Of a stretch of 64,000 nt of DNA, positions 8,730 through 18,189 are shown piece by piece. This DNA comes from Nisaea sp. GTDB lineage: Bacteria; Pseudomonadota; Alphaproteobacteria; Thalassobaculales; Thalassobaculaceae. Under the pieces are notes generated by a model, which worked only from the letters and a program-made list of their open reading frames with translations, was not told the origin of the DNA and made no database searches. The translations under genes were made by a program, and so were the position numbers. The stretch covers positions 496,001-560,000 of the forward strand of contig NZ_JAXMNY010000002.1 of assembly GCF_034670185.1 (NCBI RefSeq), given 5' to 3'. Position 1 is the stretch's first letter. Each line of letters starts with the position of its first letter.

Positions 8730-9716
8730 ATGCTCGGTTATCGCACCATTCTGATAGTGCTGTTACTCGCCGCAATCGCGGGCGGGTTCTACTGGTATGA
8801 TCAACGCGGAAGTGACCTGCCCGAAGGTTTTGCGCGCTCCAATGGTCGGCTCGAGGCCGAACGGATCGATATTGCCAGCAAATTCTCCGGCCGCATCCGT
8901 GACGTGCTGGTGACCGAAGGCGAAATGGTCTCCGAAGGGCAGCTCCTCGCCCGTCTGGACTCAACCGAAATCGAAGCCCAGCTCCGGGAAGCGGACGCCG
9001 CCGTTCTGCAAGCGCGGGAGGCGCTGAACGAAGCCCGGGCCCTGCTGGCCCAGCGCAAAAGCGAGCTGGTGCTGGCGGACCAGGAAATGCAACGGTCCGA
9101 GACGCTCGGCGAGCGAGGCTTTGCCAGCGGCGAGACCGTGGATCGCCGGCGCAGCCAACGCGCGACCGCCGCTGCGTCCGTCGCCTCCGCCGAAGCGGGC
9201 ATCGCCCGTGCGAAAGCCACGATCGCGGCCCGCGAGGCAACGGTGGAACGCATTCGCGCCGATCTCAGGGAATATGAAATTGCCGTGCCGGTCGCCGGAC
9301 GGATCCAGTACCGGCTGGCGGAACCCGGCGAAGTGATCGCGGCGGGCGGCAAGATCGCGACCATGCTGGATCTGAAACGGGTCTACATGACGGTCTATCT
9401 GCCAACGCGTGACGCCGGGCGGCTCGCTTACGGGGCAGAAGCCCGGCTGATCTTCGACGCGGCTCCGAAATATATCATCCCGGCAACCGTCACCTTCGTC
9501 GCTTCGGAAGCGCAGTTCACGCCGCGCTATGTCGAAACCGAAAGCGAGCGGGACAAACTGATGTTCCGGGTCAAGGTCACGATCCCCGAAGATATCCTCG
9601 ACGGTTATGAACGGCTGGTGAAGGCGGGGATTCCGGGCATCGCCATTGTCCGCACGGACCCCGAGATGCCGTGGCCGGAGGAATTTACCGTCAAGCTGCC
9701 TCCGCGCGATGGCTGA
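8730..9716 (+). CDS. HlyD-family membrane-anchored adaptor protein
   Basis: The 328-residue protein has an N-terminal signal anchor (about 5-23, LIVLLLAAIAGGFYW), a split lipoyl/barrel-sandwich motif (GRIRDVLVTEGEMVSEGQLL and later GRIQYRLAEPGEVIAAGG) and a coiled-coil hairpin rich in Ala, Glu and Arg (about 85-180). It resembles YhiI, the adaptor partner of RbbA/YhhJ-type ABC-2 exporters. A GAGGGA ribosome binding site precedes the ATG. Its stop overlaps the start of the ATPase gene by eight bases, so the three genes 8730-13570 are one operon. Substrate unknown. Confidence 0.9.
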   Translation: MLGYRTILIVLLLAAIAGGFYWYDQRGSDLPEGFARSNGRLEAERIDIASKFSGRIRDVLVTEGEMVSEGQLLARLDSTEIEAQLREADAAVLQAREALNEARALLAQRKSELVLADQEMQRSETLGERGFASGETVDRRRSQRATAAASVASAEAGIARAKATIAAREATVERIRADLREYEIAVPVAGRIQYRLAEPGEVIAAGGKIATMLDLKRVYMTVYLPTRDAGRLAYGAEARLIFDAAPKYIIPATVTFVASEAQFTPRYVETESERDKLMFRVKVTIPEDILDGYERLVKAGIPGIAIVRTDPEMPWPEEFTVKLPPRDG

Positions 9717-12444
9717 GACCGCACCTCCCATAAGGTTTTCGGGAGTCTCCCACTGCTACGGGCGGATGGACGCGCTGCGGAATATCGACCTCGACATCAC
9801 ACCCGGATCGACAGTCGGCGTGATCGGCCCGGATGGCGTCGGTAAATCCACATTGCTGGCGCTGCTCTCCGGCACCAAGAAAATCCAAAGCGGGACGGTC
9901 GAGCTGTTCGGCGGAGATCTACGGAGCAAGGATCACAGGCGCCGGGTCTGCATCCGGATTGCCTATATGCCGCAGGGCCTCGGCAAGAACCTCTACCCGA
10001 CACTCTCCATCGCGGAGAATCTCGACTTCTTCGCCCGGCTTTACGACCAGTCCGAGAGCGAGCGGCGGAAGCGGGCGGACGAGTTGCTACAAGCGACCGG
10101 GCTTTCTCCGTTCCGCGACCGGCCGGTGGAGAAACTTTCCGGCGGCATGAAGCAGAAACTAGCGCTCTGCTGCGCCCTGGTACACGACCCTGATCTGTTG
10201 ATCCTCGACGAGCCGACCACTGGCGTTGATCCCCTCTCCCGCCGCCAGTTCTGGGAGCTGATCGCACGAATCCGCAACCGTCGCCCCTGGATGACGATCG
10301 TCACCGCCACCGCCTACATGTCCGAAGCCGAGCGGTTCGAGCATCTGATTGCGATGCATGACGGCAGTATTCTTGCCGAGGGAACGCCGGAAGAACTGAA
10401 AGAACAGGCTGGGGCAGACAACCTCGAAGACGCTTTCCTGGCCCTGCTTCCAAACAATGGCGGTGCAGGGTTCATTGCCCGGCCAAAACCGGAAAGCACG
10501 GCCCAGAGCGGCGAAGCGCCCGCTATCGAAGCATCCGGACTGGCCATGACGTTCGGCGACTTCACCGCCGTCGATCATGTCGATTTCCGCATCGAGCGCG
10601 GCGAGATCTTCGGCTTCCTCGGCTCGAACGGCTGCGGCAAGACGACGACCATGAAAATGCTGACCGGCTTGCTGACGCCGACCGAGGGTGAGGCCCGGAT
10701 CTTCGGCAAACGGATCGGGAACGACAGCATGGAGATGCGCCGGAGGGTCGGTTACATGTCCCAGTCTTTCTCGCTCTATGGCGAATTGACCGTGCACCAG
10801 AATCTCGACCTGCATGCCGGCCTCTTCCGGATCGAGGGAAAACGGAAGAGGGAACGGATCGCGGAACTGGCCGACCGTTTCGGCCTGGCCACGGTTATGA
10901 ACAAGCGACCGGATGCCCTGCCTCTCGGCATTCGCCAACGCCTGCAACTCGCGGTCGCCGTATTGCACAAACCGGAAATGCTGATTCTGGACGAGCCGAC
11001 AAGCGGCGTCGATCCGGTCGCCCGGGACGTCTTCTGGAACCTGCTCACCGAACTCTCCCGCGATGACGGCGTGACGATTTTCATCTCGACCCATTTCATG
11101 AACGAAGCGGAGCGCTGCGACCGTATCTCGCTCATGCATGCCGGCCGCGTGCTGGCGATGGGCACGCCGGACACGCTGGTGGCGGAGTCCGGCCGGGATA
11201 CGCTGGAAGAGGCTTTCATCAAACATCTTGAGGCTGCGGCGAATGATGGCGTGGTTTCCGTCGAGGAGCAGGCCATCGATGCTCTGCAAACCACCGAGGA
11301 AAGCGCGGTGCCGGCCCTGTTCTCTCCGAGCCGGCTGTGGGCCATCGCCCGGCGCGAGGCATACGAACTCAGCCGGGATCCGATCCGGCTTGCCTTTGCC
11401 ATTTTCGGCCCGCTCCTTCTGATGTTGTCGATGGGTTACGGGATATCCTTCGATGTCGAAGATATGCGCTATGCAGCGCTGGATCAGGACCGCACCCGTG
11501 AGAGCCGCATGGTTCTGCGTCAGTTCGAGGGCTCGCGCTATTTCAGCGCCGCGCCGGAGCTGCAGGATGTCGCAGACCTGGATCGCCGCATGCAAAGGGG
11601 CGAGATCAGCCTTGCCCTCGTCCTGCCTCCCGGTTTCGGCCGCGACCTTGCTGCCGGACGGAAGCCGGAGGTCTCTGCCTGGCTGGACGGCGCCAACACC
11701 AGCCGCGCCGAGACCTCGCGCGGTTATGTGGAAGGCGCCTTCAATTCCTTCCTGTCGGAGCTCGCGACCCGGAATGGAACGGATACGGCAACGCAGCAGC
11801 TCACCGACATCGAGGTCAGGTTCCGCTACAATCAGGGCTTTACCTCGCAGCAGGCCATCCCGCCCGGGGTCCTGATGATGCTCATGATGATGATCCCCGC
11901 CATGCTGACCGCGCTCGGGGTCGTCCGGGAAAAGGAGTTGGGCTCCATCACCAATCTCTACGCCTCCCCGGCCAGCCGCTTCGAATTTCTGGTCGGCAAG
12001 CAACTTCCCTATATCGGCATCGCGCTCGTCAGTTTCTGCACGATGATGCTGATGATGTTCCTGCTCTTCGATCTGGCGCCGAAGTCGAGCGTCCTTGTCC
12101 TGCTGGTCGGTGCGGTGCTCTACGCCACCGCGGCCACCGGGTTCGGCCTCCTCGCCTCGACCGTGGCCACGTCGCAGGTCGCCGCAGTGTTCGGAACAGC
12201 AATCATCGTGCTGGTTCCGACCATCAATTTCTCCGGCATGCTGCACCCGGTCGCGACTCTGGATACCGCCGGACGGATTATCGGTGAGGCCTTCCCCGCG
12301 TCCTATTTCCAGAAGATCAGCGCCGGTGTTTTCAACAAGGGCCTGCCGGTCGCGGATCTGGCACCCAATCTCGCCATGCTTGCGGTCTTTTGCGTGGCCT
12401 ACTGGGTGATTTCCTCCATCGCCCTGCCGAAACAGGGGCGCTGA
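9709..12444 (+). CDS. ABC transporter fusion: two ATPase domains plus ABC-2 permease (RbbA-like)
   Basis: The 911-residue protein fuses two ABC ATPase domains (about 5-225 and 285-505) with an ABC-2 membrane domain (about 550-905). Domain 1 has Walker A GPDGVGKSTLL, signature KLSGGMKQKL and Walker B LLILDEPTTGVDP. Domain 2 has GSNGCGKTTTM, Walker B MLILDEPTSGVDP and a degenerate signature (LPLGIRQRL in place of LSGGQ). The membrane part has a first helix near residue 565, a large extracytoplasmic loop and a cluster of five helices at the end. The layout is that of E. coli RbbA (YhiH), reported as a ribosome-associated ATPase, but the HlyD partner and YhhJ-like permease point to an exporter. 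The frame is open upstream to 9646; the ATG at 9709, overlapping the adaptor stop, is preferred. Confidence 0.92.
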   Translation: MAETAPPIRFSGVSHCYGRMDALRNIDLDITPGSTVGVIGPDGVGKSTLLALLSGTKKIQSGTVELFGGDLRSKDHRRRVCIRIAYMPQGLGKNLYPTLSIAENLDFFARLYDQSESERRKRADELLQATGLSPFRDRPVEKLSGGMKQKLALCCALVHDPDLLILDEPTTGVDPLSRRQFWELIARIRNRRPWMTIVTATAYMSEAERFEHLIAMHDGSILAEGTPEELKEQAGADNLEDAFLALLPNNGGAGFIARPKPESTAQSGEAPAIEASGLAMTFGDFTAVDHVDFRIERGEIFGFLGSNGCGKTTTMKMLTGLLTPTEGEARIFGKRIGNDSMEMRRRVGYMSQSFSLYGELTVHQNLDLHAGLFRIEGKRKRERIAELADRFGLATVMNKRPDALPLGIRQRLQLAVAVLHKPEMLILDEPTSGVDPVARDVFWNLLTELSRDDGVTIFISTHFMNEAERCDRISLMHAGRVLAMGTPDTLVAESGRDTLEEAFIKHLEAAANDGVVSVEEQAIDALQTTEESAVPALFSPSRLWAIARREAYELSRDPIRLAFAIFGPLLLMLSMGYGISFDVEDMRYAALDQDRTRESRMVLRQFEGSRYFSAAPELQDVADLDRRMQRGEISLALVLPPGFGRDLAAGRKPEVSAWLDGANTSRAETSRGYVEGAFNSFLSELATRNGTDTATQQLTDIEVRFRYNQGFTSQQAIPPGVLMMLMMMIPAMLTALGVVREKELGSITNLYASPASRFEFLVGKQLPYIGIALVSFCTMMLMMFLLFDLAPKSSVLVLLVGAVLYATAATGFGLLASTVATSQVAAVFGTAIIVLVPTINFSGMLHPVATLDTAGRIIGEAFPASYFQKISAGVFNKGLPVADLAPNLAMLAVFCVAYWVISSIALPKQGR

Positions 12445-12448
12445 TGCC

Positions 12449-13570
12449 ATGCGCTCTCTGCTGATCATCCTCCGCCTCGGCATCAAGGAAATCTACAGCC
12501 TGGCCCGCGACCCGGTGCTGATGGGGTTGATCATCTATACCTTCAGCGTCAGCGTCTACACCGTCGCCGACGGTGTCGAGACCGAGCTCAGGGACGCGGC
12601 AATCGCCATCGTCGACGAAGATGATTCCGTTCTGTCGCACCGCCTCAGGGGGGCATTCCTGCCACCCTATTTCAAGCCACCAGCCATCATCGGTATCGCC
12701 GATGTGGACACGGTACTCGACAGCGGCAGATACACATTCGTGCTCGATATCCCGGCGAACTTCGAGATGGATGTTCAGCGGGGGCGCCTTCCGGCAGTGC
12801 AGCTCAATGTCGATGCGACCGCCATGACCATCGCCGGGAACGGCGCCGGGTACATTTCATCTATTGTCGATCAGGAGGTCGCCCGCTTCATGAGCCGGGC
12901 GGAACCGAACGCCAACGCGGCAGCGGCCCTGCAGATCAGGGTGAAGTATAACCCGAACCTTGAAGCCGTCTGGTTCAACGCCGTGATGGAGGTGGTGAAC
13001 AACATCATCGTCATGGCCGTCATTCTTGCCGGCGCGGCAGTGATCCGCGAACGCGAGCATGGCACCATCGAGCATCTGCTGGTCATGCCTGTGACGGCAG
13101 TGGAAATCATGATCTCGAAGATCTGGGCGAACGGTCTGGTCATTGTCACCGCCGCGCTGCTGTCGCTGGAAATCGTTGTGCACCGGGGCCTCGGCGTGCC
13201 CCTGACAGGATCGATCCCCCTGTTCGCATTCGGCGCTTCGGTTTTCCTGTTTTCGATCGCGGCACTCGGCGTGATGCTGTCGACCTTCACCCGGTCAATG
13301 CCCCAGTTCGCCCTGCTTGCGATCCCGGTCATTGTCATTCTGCACCTGCTGTCGGGAAGCCAGACGCCGCTGGAGAGCATGCCGGAGATGCTGCAACGGA
13401 TCATGCAGCTGTCCCCCGCGACGCATTTCGTCCGGTTCTCGCAAGCCGTGATTTACCGGGACGCGCCGATCACCCTGATCTGGCCGGAGCTGGCCATCAT
13501 GTTTGGTATCGGCTGCCTCTTTTTCGCGATGGCCCTGTCGCGCTTTCGCATCGCCATGGGCACGCGCTAG
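12449..13570 (+). CDS. ABC-2 type permease (YhhJ-like)
   Basis: This 373-residue permease starts 4 bases after the RbbA-like gene. It has one membrane helix near residues 22-42, a large extracytoplasmic domain (about 45-180) and five helices between about 185 and 365, including the conserved REREHGTIEHLLVMPVTA segment of ABC-2 permeases. It would pair with the membrane part of the fused ATPase to make a heterodimeric pore, with the HlyD protein as periplasmic adaptor. Its stop lies 9 bases from the stop of the convergent amidase gene. Which molecule is exported cannot be inferred. Confidence 0.92.
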   Translation: MRSLLIILRLGIKEIYSLARDPVLMGLIIYTFSVSVYTVADGVETELRDAAIAIVDEDDSVLSHRLRGAFLPPYFKPPAIIGIADVDTVLDSGRYTFVLDIPANFEMDVQRGRLPAVQLNVDATAMTIAGNGAGYISSIVDQEVARFMSRAEPNANAAAALQIRVKYNPNLEAVWFNAVMEVVNNIIVMAVILAGAAVIREREHGTIEHLLVMPVTAVEIMISKIWANGLVIVTAALLSLEIVVHRGLGVPLTGSIPLFAFGASVFLFSIAALGVMLSTFTRSMPQFALLAIPVIVILHLLSGSQTPLESMPEMLQRIMQLSPATHFVRFSQAVIYRDAPITLIWPELAIMFGIGCLFFAMALSRFRIAMGTR

Positions 13571-13579
13571 AGCAGTTGG

Positions 13580-14440
13580 CTACTCGCCTGCCTCGCGCAA
13601 GGCCGCATCATAGAGGTTCGGCCCCGCAAATTCCCGGTCATGGGTCAGGGACGGCACCTTGCCGCGTGCTTCGTCGACCTTTGCAAGATCGATCTCGGCC
13701 GTGATGATGCCCGGCTCCTCGCCCGCATCGGCCAGCACCTCGCCCCACGGCGCGACAATGATCGAGTGGCCGTAGGTCTGGCGTCCCTTGGAGTGGGTGC
13801 CGCACTGGGCGGCGGAGACCACGAAACACCCATTCTCGATCGCCCGGGCCCGCTGCAGAACGTGCCAGTGCGCTTCACCGGTCACCTTGGTGAAGGCGGC
13901 CGGAGCGAACAGCACCTTGGCGCCCGCCTGGGCGAGGGAGCGGTAGAGATAGGGGAAGCGGATATCGTAGCAGATGGTCAGCCCGAATGTGCCCCAGGGG
14001 GTCTCGGCGAGAACGCCTTCCTCACCGGGTTTGTAGGATGCCGACTCCCGATAGACCTGACCATCGCCAACTTGCACGTCGAACATGTGGATCTTGGTGT
14101 AGCGCGCGGCAATGTTGCCGTCGGGCGCGATCAGGAAGCTGCGGTTGGCAAGCCGCTCGTCATCCGCAAGCTTGACGGAGAGCGAGCCCGCATGCAGCCA
14201 AACACCGAGCTCAGCCGCGAGGCCACGGAAGGCGATGAGCACTTCATGCTCTTCCTCCAGCTTCGCCTTGGCCCGCGCCGCCGGTTTGTCCGGCTCGAAC
14301 ATGCCGACGATTTCCGGGGTGGTGATGAAGTGCGCGCCACGCGCCTTCGCCTCCCGGATCATCGGCGAGACCTCGGCGATATTCACCGCCGGGTCCGGCT
14401 TCGAGTTGGTCTGGACGCACGCTACGGTGAATTTCGACAT
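13580..14440 (-). CDS. Carbon-nitrogen hydrolase (Nit-type amidase)
   Basis: The 286-residue enzyme has the nitrilase-fold triad: Glu in TTPEIVGMF (about 43), Lys in YTKIHMFDV (about 117) and Cys in GLTICYDIRFPYLY (about 157). The sequence around the cysteine resembles Nit1/Nit2, which hydrolyse deaminated glutathione or alpha-ketoglutaramate, so deaminated glutathione amidase is the best guess. It lies 24 bases after glutaredoxin grxC on the same strand, a neighbourhood that fits glutathione metabolism. Substrate is inferred, not shown. Confidence 0.9.
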   Translation of the reverse strand: MSKFTVACVQTNSKPDPAVNIAEVSPMIREAKARGAHFITTPEIVGMFEPDKPAARAKAKLEEEHEVLIAFRGLAAELGVWLHAGSLSVKLADDERLANRSFLIAPDGNIAARYTKIHMFDVQVGDGQVYRESASYKPGEEGVLAETPWGTFGLTICYDIRFPYLYRSLAQAGAKVLFAPAAFTKVTGEAHWHVLQRARAIENGCFVVSAAQCGTHSKGRQTYGHSIIVAPWGEVLADAGEEPGIITAEIDLAKVDEARGKVPSLTHDREFAGPNLYDAALREAGE

Positions 14441-14464
14441 CGGATCGATCCCCTGAACAGACGC

Positions 14465-14731
14465 TTAGGAGGCTTTCGCCTGCAACATTTCGTCGAGCTT
14501 ACCACTCGCTTCCAGCGCCGCCAATTCGTCCGATCCGCCGATCCCGGCGCCGTCGATGAAAATCTGCGGCACGGTATAGCGCCCGTTTGCCTTCTCGGTC
14601 ATCTCGGCGCGCTTCGAGCTGCTGGTGCTGACGTCGATTTCCGTGAAAGGCACGCCCTTCGACTCCAGAAGCTTTTTCGCGCGAACGCAGAACGGGCAAA
14701 ACATGGTCGTATAGATTTCGACCTCGGCCAT
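14465..14731 (-). CDS. grxC: Glutaredoxin 3
   Basis: The chosen ATG at 14731, preceded by AAGGAG, gives an 88-residue protein of normal glutaredoxin length; the frame is open further upstream to 14842 but without support. The active-site FCPFC lies at about residues 11-15, with the cis-Pro TVPQIF and the GGSDEL glutathione-binding turn. It reduces disulfides using glutathione, including ribonucleotide reductase. It sits between comF and the Nit-type amidase on one strand, an order I recall as common in alphaproteobacteria. Confidence 0.95.
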   Translation of the reverse strand: MAEVEIYTTMFCPFCVRAKKLLESKGVPFTEIDVSTSSSKRAEMTEKANGRYTVPQIFIDGAGIGGSDELAALEASGKLDEMLQAKAS

Positions 14732-14845
14732 CGGGTGATCTCCTTGAGAATGCTTACCGCACCCAAATAGGGACGCTGAGCCCGTCAATCCAGCATTTCG
14801 CGCGGACGGGCGCAAGCGGCTGAATATCACGATCCCATGCATGGA

Positions 14846-15586
14846 CTAAAGAACACGCGCCAGCGTCAGGAAACTGACCGGCCCCGCACCCGCCCTACGG
14901 CATGCCCGGATACAGGCTTCCGCTGTGGCGCCGGAGGTCCAGACATCGTCGATCAGGAGAATACGCCGTCCCGCGATCCGCTCACGCCGGTCGGGGCGGA
15001 CCGCAAATGCACCGCGCACATTCAGTGTGCGCGCCTTTTTGCCAAGCCCTCCCTGACTTGGTGTGCGCTTCACCCGGACAAGCGACCGCGGGTCGGTCGG
15101 CAGTCCCGTCAGCCGCGCAAGATCCGCCGCCAGCAGGGCCGACTGGTTGAAACGCCGCCTGATCCGGCGCCAGGGATGCAGTGGCACCGGCACGATGATC
15201 ACCGGCTCCAACAACAGATCCCCACCCGCCAATACCATCCAGCGAGCGAACAGACGGGACAGCGTCTCGTCCCCGCCATGTTTGAAGCGCAGGACCATCT
15301 CCCGGCTGGCATCGTCGTAGGCCAGCGCAGAGCGGGCAACATCGAACAAGGGCGGGACCGCCATACAGGCGCCGCACAGGGATCCGGCACCAACTTCATA
15401 TTCGAAGGGCAACCCGCAGCCGGCACACCAGGGCGGCCCGAGAAACGTTACCGATGCCCAGCACTCCGCACAAAGGCCGTCGTCCTCAACCACCAGCGCG
15501 CCGCACTTCTTGCAGCGCGGCGGCAACACCAGATCGAACAGCCTCCGTCCGAAATGCACGGCCGGCCTCGCCAGACTTCCGATCAT
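14846..15586 (-). CDS. comF: ComF family phosphoribosyltransferase-like protein
   Basis: The protein has an N-terminal zinc-finger-like segment (CKKCGALVVEDDGLCAECW and a later CAGCGLPF/CGACM pair) and a C-terminal phosphoribosyltransferase fold with the PRPP loop ILLIDDVWTSGATAEA. ComF proteins are needed for DNA uptake in competent bacteria, but most genomes carry one without competence, and the biochemical role is unsettled. The start at 15586 (246 residues) is preferred; the frame is open to 15649, which adds a cysteine-containing leader. It is transcribed away from the methyltransferase gene, with about 100 bases between starts. Confidence 0.88.
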   Translation of the reverse strand: MIGSLARPAVHFGRRLFDLVLPPRCKKCGALVVEDDGLCAECWASVTFLGPPWCAGCGLPFEYEVGAGSLCGACMAVPPLFDVARSALAYDDASREMVLRFKHGGDETLSRLFARWMVLAGGDLLLEPVIIVPVPLHPWRRIRRRFNQSALLAADLARLTGLPTDPRSLVRVKRTPSQGGLGKKARTLNVRGAFAVRPDRRERIAGRRILLIDDVWTSGATAEACIRACRRAGAGPVSFLTLARVL

Positions 15587-15683
15587 GCCACCGCCACGCT
15601 CCCCCACCTTTCCGGCCCGACATTCAAGGCATGGGACGGCCAGAAACATTTCCCCGGCGCCCGCGATGGACTATATCGGCGCC

Positions 15684-16610
15684 ATGACCGATCAGATGCT
15701 CGTCTTCGACCGCCAGCAGGTCCGCCGTAACCGGGACCGCGCCGCCCCAGGCTTCGCCGACCATGATTTCCTGAAAAGGGAGATCTCCGAGCGTGTCGCG
15801 GACCGCATGGGCGACATCCAGCGCCAGTTTCCGCGTCTGCTCGATCTCGGCTGCCACAGCGGCCTGCTGCGCGACAGCCTGGACCCGCGCCTTGGTGTCG
15901 AATGGATCGTCGGGATGGACCCGTCAGAACGGTTCGCAATACAGGCTTCTCAGAACGGCCCGGCGCTGGCCGCCGAAGAAGAACTCCTGCCTTTCGCGCC
16001 CGCCAGCTTCGACGCCGTCGTCAGCGCGCTTTCGCTGCATTGGGTGAACGATCTGCCGGGTGCGCTCGTGCAGGCCCGGCAATGCCTGAAGCCGGACGGC
16101 CTTTTCCTCGGTGCCATGCTCGGCGGCGAGACCCTGCACGAGTTGCGCGCGGTGTTGACGGAAGCGGAAAGCGACGTGCTCGGCGGTGCCGGCCCGCGCG
16201 TTTCCCCCTTCGCCGAACTGCAGGATGCGGCCGGCCTGATGCAACGGGCCGGGTTCGCGTTGCCGGTGGTCGACAGCGATCTGCTGGCGGTGACCTATGA
16301 GAATGCCTTCCTCCTGATGCGCGAGCTTCGCGGCATGGGCGAAGGCAACGCCGTGGCAGCCCGGCGCAAGAGCCTCACACCGAAGAGCGTTTTCCTGCGC
16401 GCGGCCGAAATCTACCAGCAGCGCCACAGCACGCCCGACGGCCGGATCGCCGCAAGTTTCCAGATCCTCTATCTGACGGGCTGGGCGCCGCATGCTTCGC
16501 AACAGAAGCCCCTGCGGCCAGGCAGCGCCGCGCACCGGCTTGCCGACGCGCTGGAAGCGACGGAGCGGCCAGCCGGAGACATCGCGGCTCCAGGCCGAAA
16601 GGCGCCTTAG
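15684..16610 (+). CDS. SAM-dependent methyltransferase (BioC/NDUFAF5-like)
   Basis: The product is a class I methyltransferase of 308 residues. The SAM-binding motif appears as LLDLGCHSGLLRDSL, followed by an acidic loop region and the LPFAPASFDAVVSALSLHWV segment that is typical of the BioC/NDUFAF5 group. The N-terminal FDRQQVRRNRDRAA string is shared with alphaproteobacterial homologues of mitochondrial NDUFAF5, an arginine hydroxylase/complex I assembly factor. The start at 15684 has no ribosome binding site; ATGs at 15666 and 15696 are also in frame. It overlaps the end of the carbonic anhydrase gene tail to tail by 4 bases. Precise substrate unknown. Confidence 0.85.
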   Translation: MTDQMLVFDRQQVRRNRDRAAPGFADHDFLKREISERVADRMGDIQRQFPRLLDLGCHSGLLRDSLDPRLGVEWIVGMDPSERFAIQASQNGPALAAEEELLPFAPASFDAVVSALSLHWVNDLPGALVQARQCLKPDGLFLGAMLGGETLHELRAVLTEAESDVLGGAGPRVSPFAELQDAAGLMQRAGFALPVVDSDLLAVTYENAFLLMRELRGMGEGNAVAARRKSLTPKSVFLRAAEIYQQRHSTPDGRIAASFQILYLTGWAPHASQQKPLRPGSAAHRLADALEATERPAGDIAAPGRKAP

Positions 16611-17266
16611 GCGCCGTGATCCGGGACGGTCTGCGCCACCTTCCGGGAAACAAGCCCTTCGGGACCGCTGACGGTGCATTTCAGATCCCGGATCCGGCCA
16701 TCCCCGAGACCGTAGGCCCAGCCGTGCAGATGCAACGGCGTGCCTGCTTCCCAGGTCGCCCGGACGATCGGTGTGCGGGCGAGTGTCTGCACCTGCGCCC
16801 TGACATTCAGCTCGCACAGCCTGTTGTGCCGCTCATCGTCTCCGGAGCAGGTGTGAAGCTCGTCCTCGTAACGCTCGGCGACATCGCGGATGGGCTGCAG
16901 CCAGTGATCGACGATGCCATGTGCATTGCCGTCCACCGCCGCATGGACGCCTCCGCAACCGTAATGGCCGCAAACGATCACATGCTTGACGTGCAACACG
17001 CCGATGGCGAATTCCAGCACCGACAGAAGATTCAGATCGCCGGGGTGCACCAGATTCGCGACATTGCGATGCACGAAGACCTCACCGGGCGCGAGCCCCG
17101 TGATGACGTTCGCCGGCACCCGGCTGTCCGAACAGCCGATCCACAGATAGTCCGGGGTCTGCAAGCCGGACAGGCGCTCAAAATAGTGCGGGTCTTCAAG
17201 CAGTTTTCCTTCGGCCCACTCCACATTGTGCTGCAGCAGACCGGACAAATCCGGAATTGACGCCAT
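16607..17266 (-). CDS. Beta-class carbonic anhydrase
   Basis: This 219-residue enzyme interconverts CO2 and bicarbonate. The zinc-binding set of beta-class enzymes is clear: CSDSRVPA (Cys and the Asp-Arg dyad, about 42-49) and HYGCGGVHAA (His and Cys, about 101-110). The ATG at 17266 lies after GGAGG at 5 bases spacing; an ATG at 17284 is inside the leader and has no site. The bicarbonate product would serve carboxylases such as AccA. It is monocistronic by context. Confidence 0.95.
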   Translation of the reverse strand: MASIPDLSGLLQHNVEWAEGKLLEDPHYFERLSGLQTPDYLWIGCSDSRVPANVITGLAPGEVFVHRNVANLVHPGDLNLLSVLEFAIGVLHVKHVIVCGHYGCGGVHAAVDGNAHGIVDHWLQPIRDVAERYEDELHTCSGDDERHNRLCELNVRAQVQTLARTPIVRATWEAGTPLHLHGWAYGLGDGRIRDLKCTVSGPEGLVSRKVAQTVPDHGA

Positions 17267-17335
17267 CCATACCTCCAAAGGCAAGTCGGATGGATATAAG
17301 CGCTGACGGCCCGTCGCGAAAGGAAAATGCCCGTA

Positions 17336-18175
17336 TCAGCGCGCCAGACCGGCTTTCACCAGATAATCGGCCGCCTCAAGGATGCGCGTGTGGTCCCTCA
17401 GTTCAAGGATAAGGCGGGGATTGGAGGTCAGCGCGGAAAGTGCCCGGAAAACCGACGCCCAGCGGATCGTTCCCTCACCCATCACCCAGTGCCGGTCGGC
17501 ATAACCGTCCGCGTCCTGCAGGTGCACATGCTCCAGCATGTTGCCGGCGGCGACCATGAAATAGTCAACCGGCGGCGCGCCAGTCGAGCCGTGAGCGTAA
17601 TGCGCATGCCCGGTGTCGATAGAGACGCGCACCTGTTCGCTCCCGAAAGACTCAGCCAGCCGGACACGCCAGCGCGGGTCGATATCCTCGACATTCTCGA
17701 TGACGAGCGTCACACCGATTGCCTCGGCGCGCTTCACCGCCTCGCCCAGCACGGCATGCACCCGTCCGATCGCATCGTCCATGCTGCCGGGCTTGTTGTC
17801 GAAATTGTTGTGGTCCCAGGTGGTGAACGGGCTGTGCACGACCATTTGCGTCGCGCCGATTTCTTCGCAGGCATCGAGCCCCTGCATCATCCGCTTCTTC
17901 ACGACATCACGGACATCCGGGTCCATCGTGTCGATGGTGAAGCCAAAGAACGGGCCATGAATGCCAAGCCGGCCGCTATGCCCGGACAGTTGTTTCTTTA
18001 TCTCCGCCGCCAGCGTTTTCCAGTCGCCGTTCAGAACCTCTACCTTGACGAAGTCCTGGATTTCCAGATCGCGCTGGCCGTCGATCAACCAGTCCCGGTA
18101 ATGCGCGAGCATGCGAGCAGGCATGGCCGCACCAAGGGTCGGCAAAGGCACAGATGCGGCATCAGTCATAGTCAT
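17336..18175 (-). CDS. Sugar phosphate isomerase/epimerase family (AP-endonuclease-2 fold)
   Basis: The 279-residue protein belongs to the xylose-isomerase-like TIM barrel superfamily. Metal-binding positions are visible at MVVHSPF (His), LVIENVED (Glu), SIDTGHAHY (Asp, His), LEHVHLQDADG (His, Asp) and LILELRD (Glu). Proteins of this superfamily include inosose isomerases, hydroxypyruvate isomerase and endonuclease IV; the sequence does not decide between the sugar enzymes. It stands alone, about 70 bases from the carbonic anhydrase gene. An inverted repeat lies 15-52 bases before its start (separate entry). Confidence 0.8.
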   Translation of the reverse strand: MTMTDAASVPLPTLGAAMPARMLAHYRDWLIDGQRDLEIQDFVKVEVLNGDWKTLAAEIKKQLSGHSGRLGIHGPFFGFTIDTMDPDVRDVVKKRMMQGLDACEEIGATQMVVHSPFTTWDHNNFDNKPGSMDDAIGRVHAVLGEAVKRAEAIGVTLVIENVEDIDPRWRVRLAESFGSEQVRVSIDTGHAHYAHGSTGAPPVDYFMVAAGNMLEHVHLQDADGYADRHWVMGEGTIRWASVFRALSALTSNPRLILELRDHTRILEAADYLVKAGLAR

Positions 18176-18189
18176 GGCTCCGGTTCATG

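Noticed and set aside
10159..12486. Open frame of 775 codons on the minus strand opposite the RbbA-like gene
   Set aside because: Translation is rich in His, Gly, Asp and Arg with no domain, typical of a shadow of GC-rich coding DNA.
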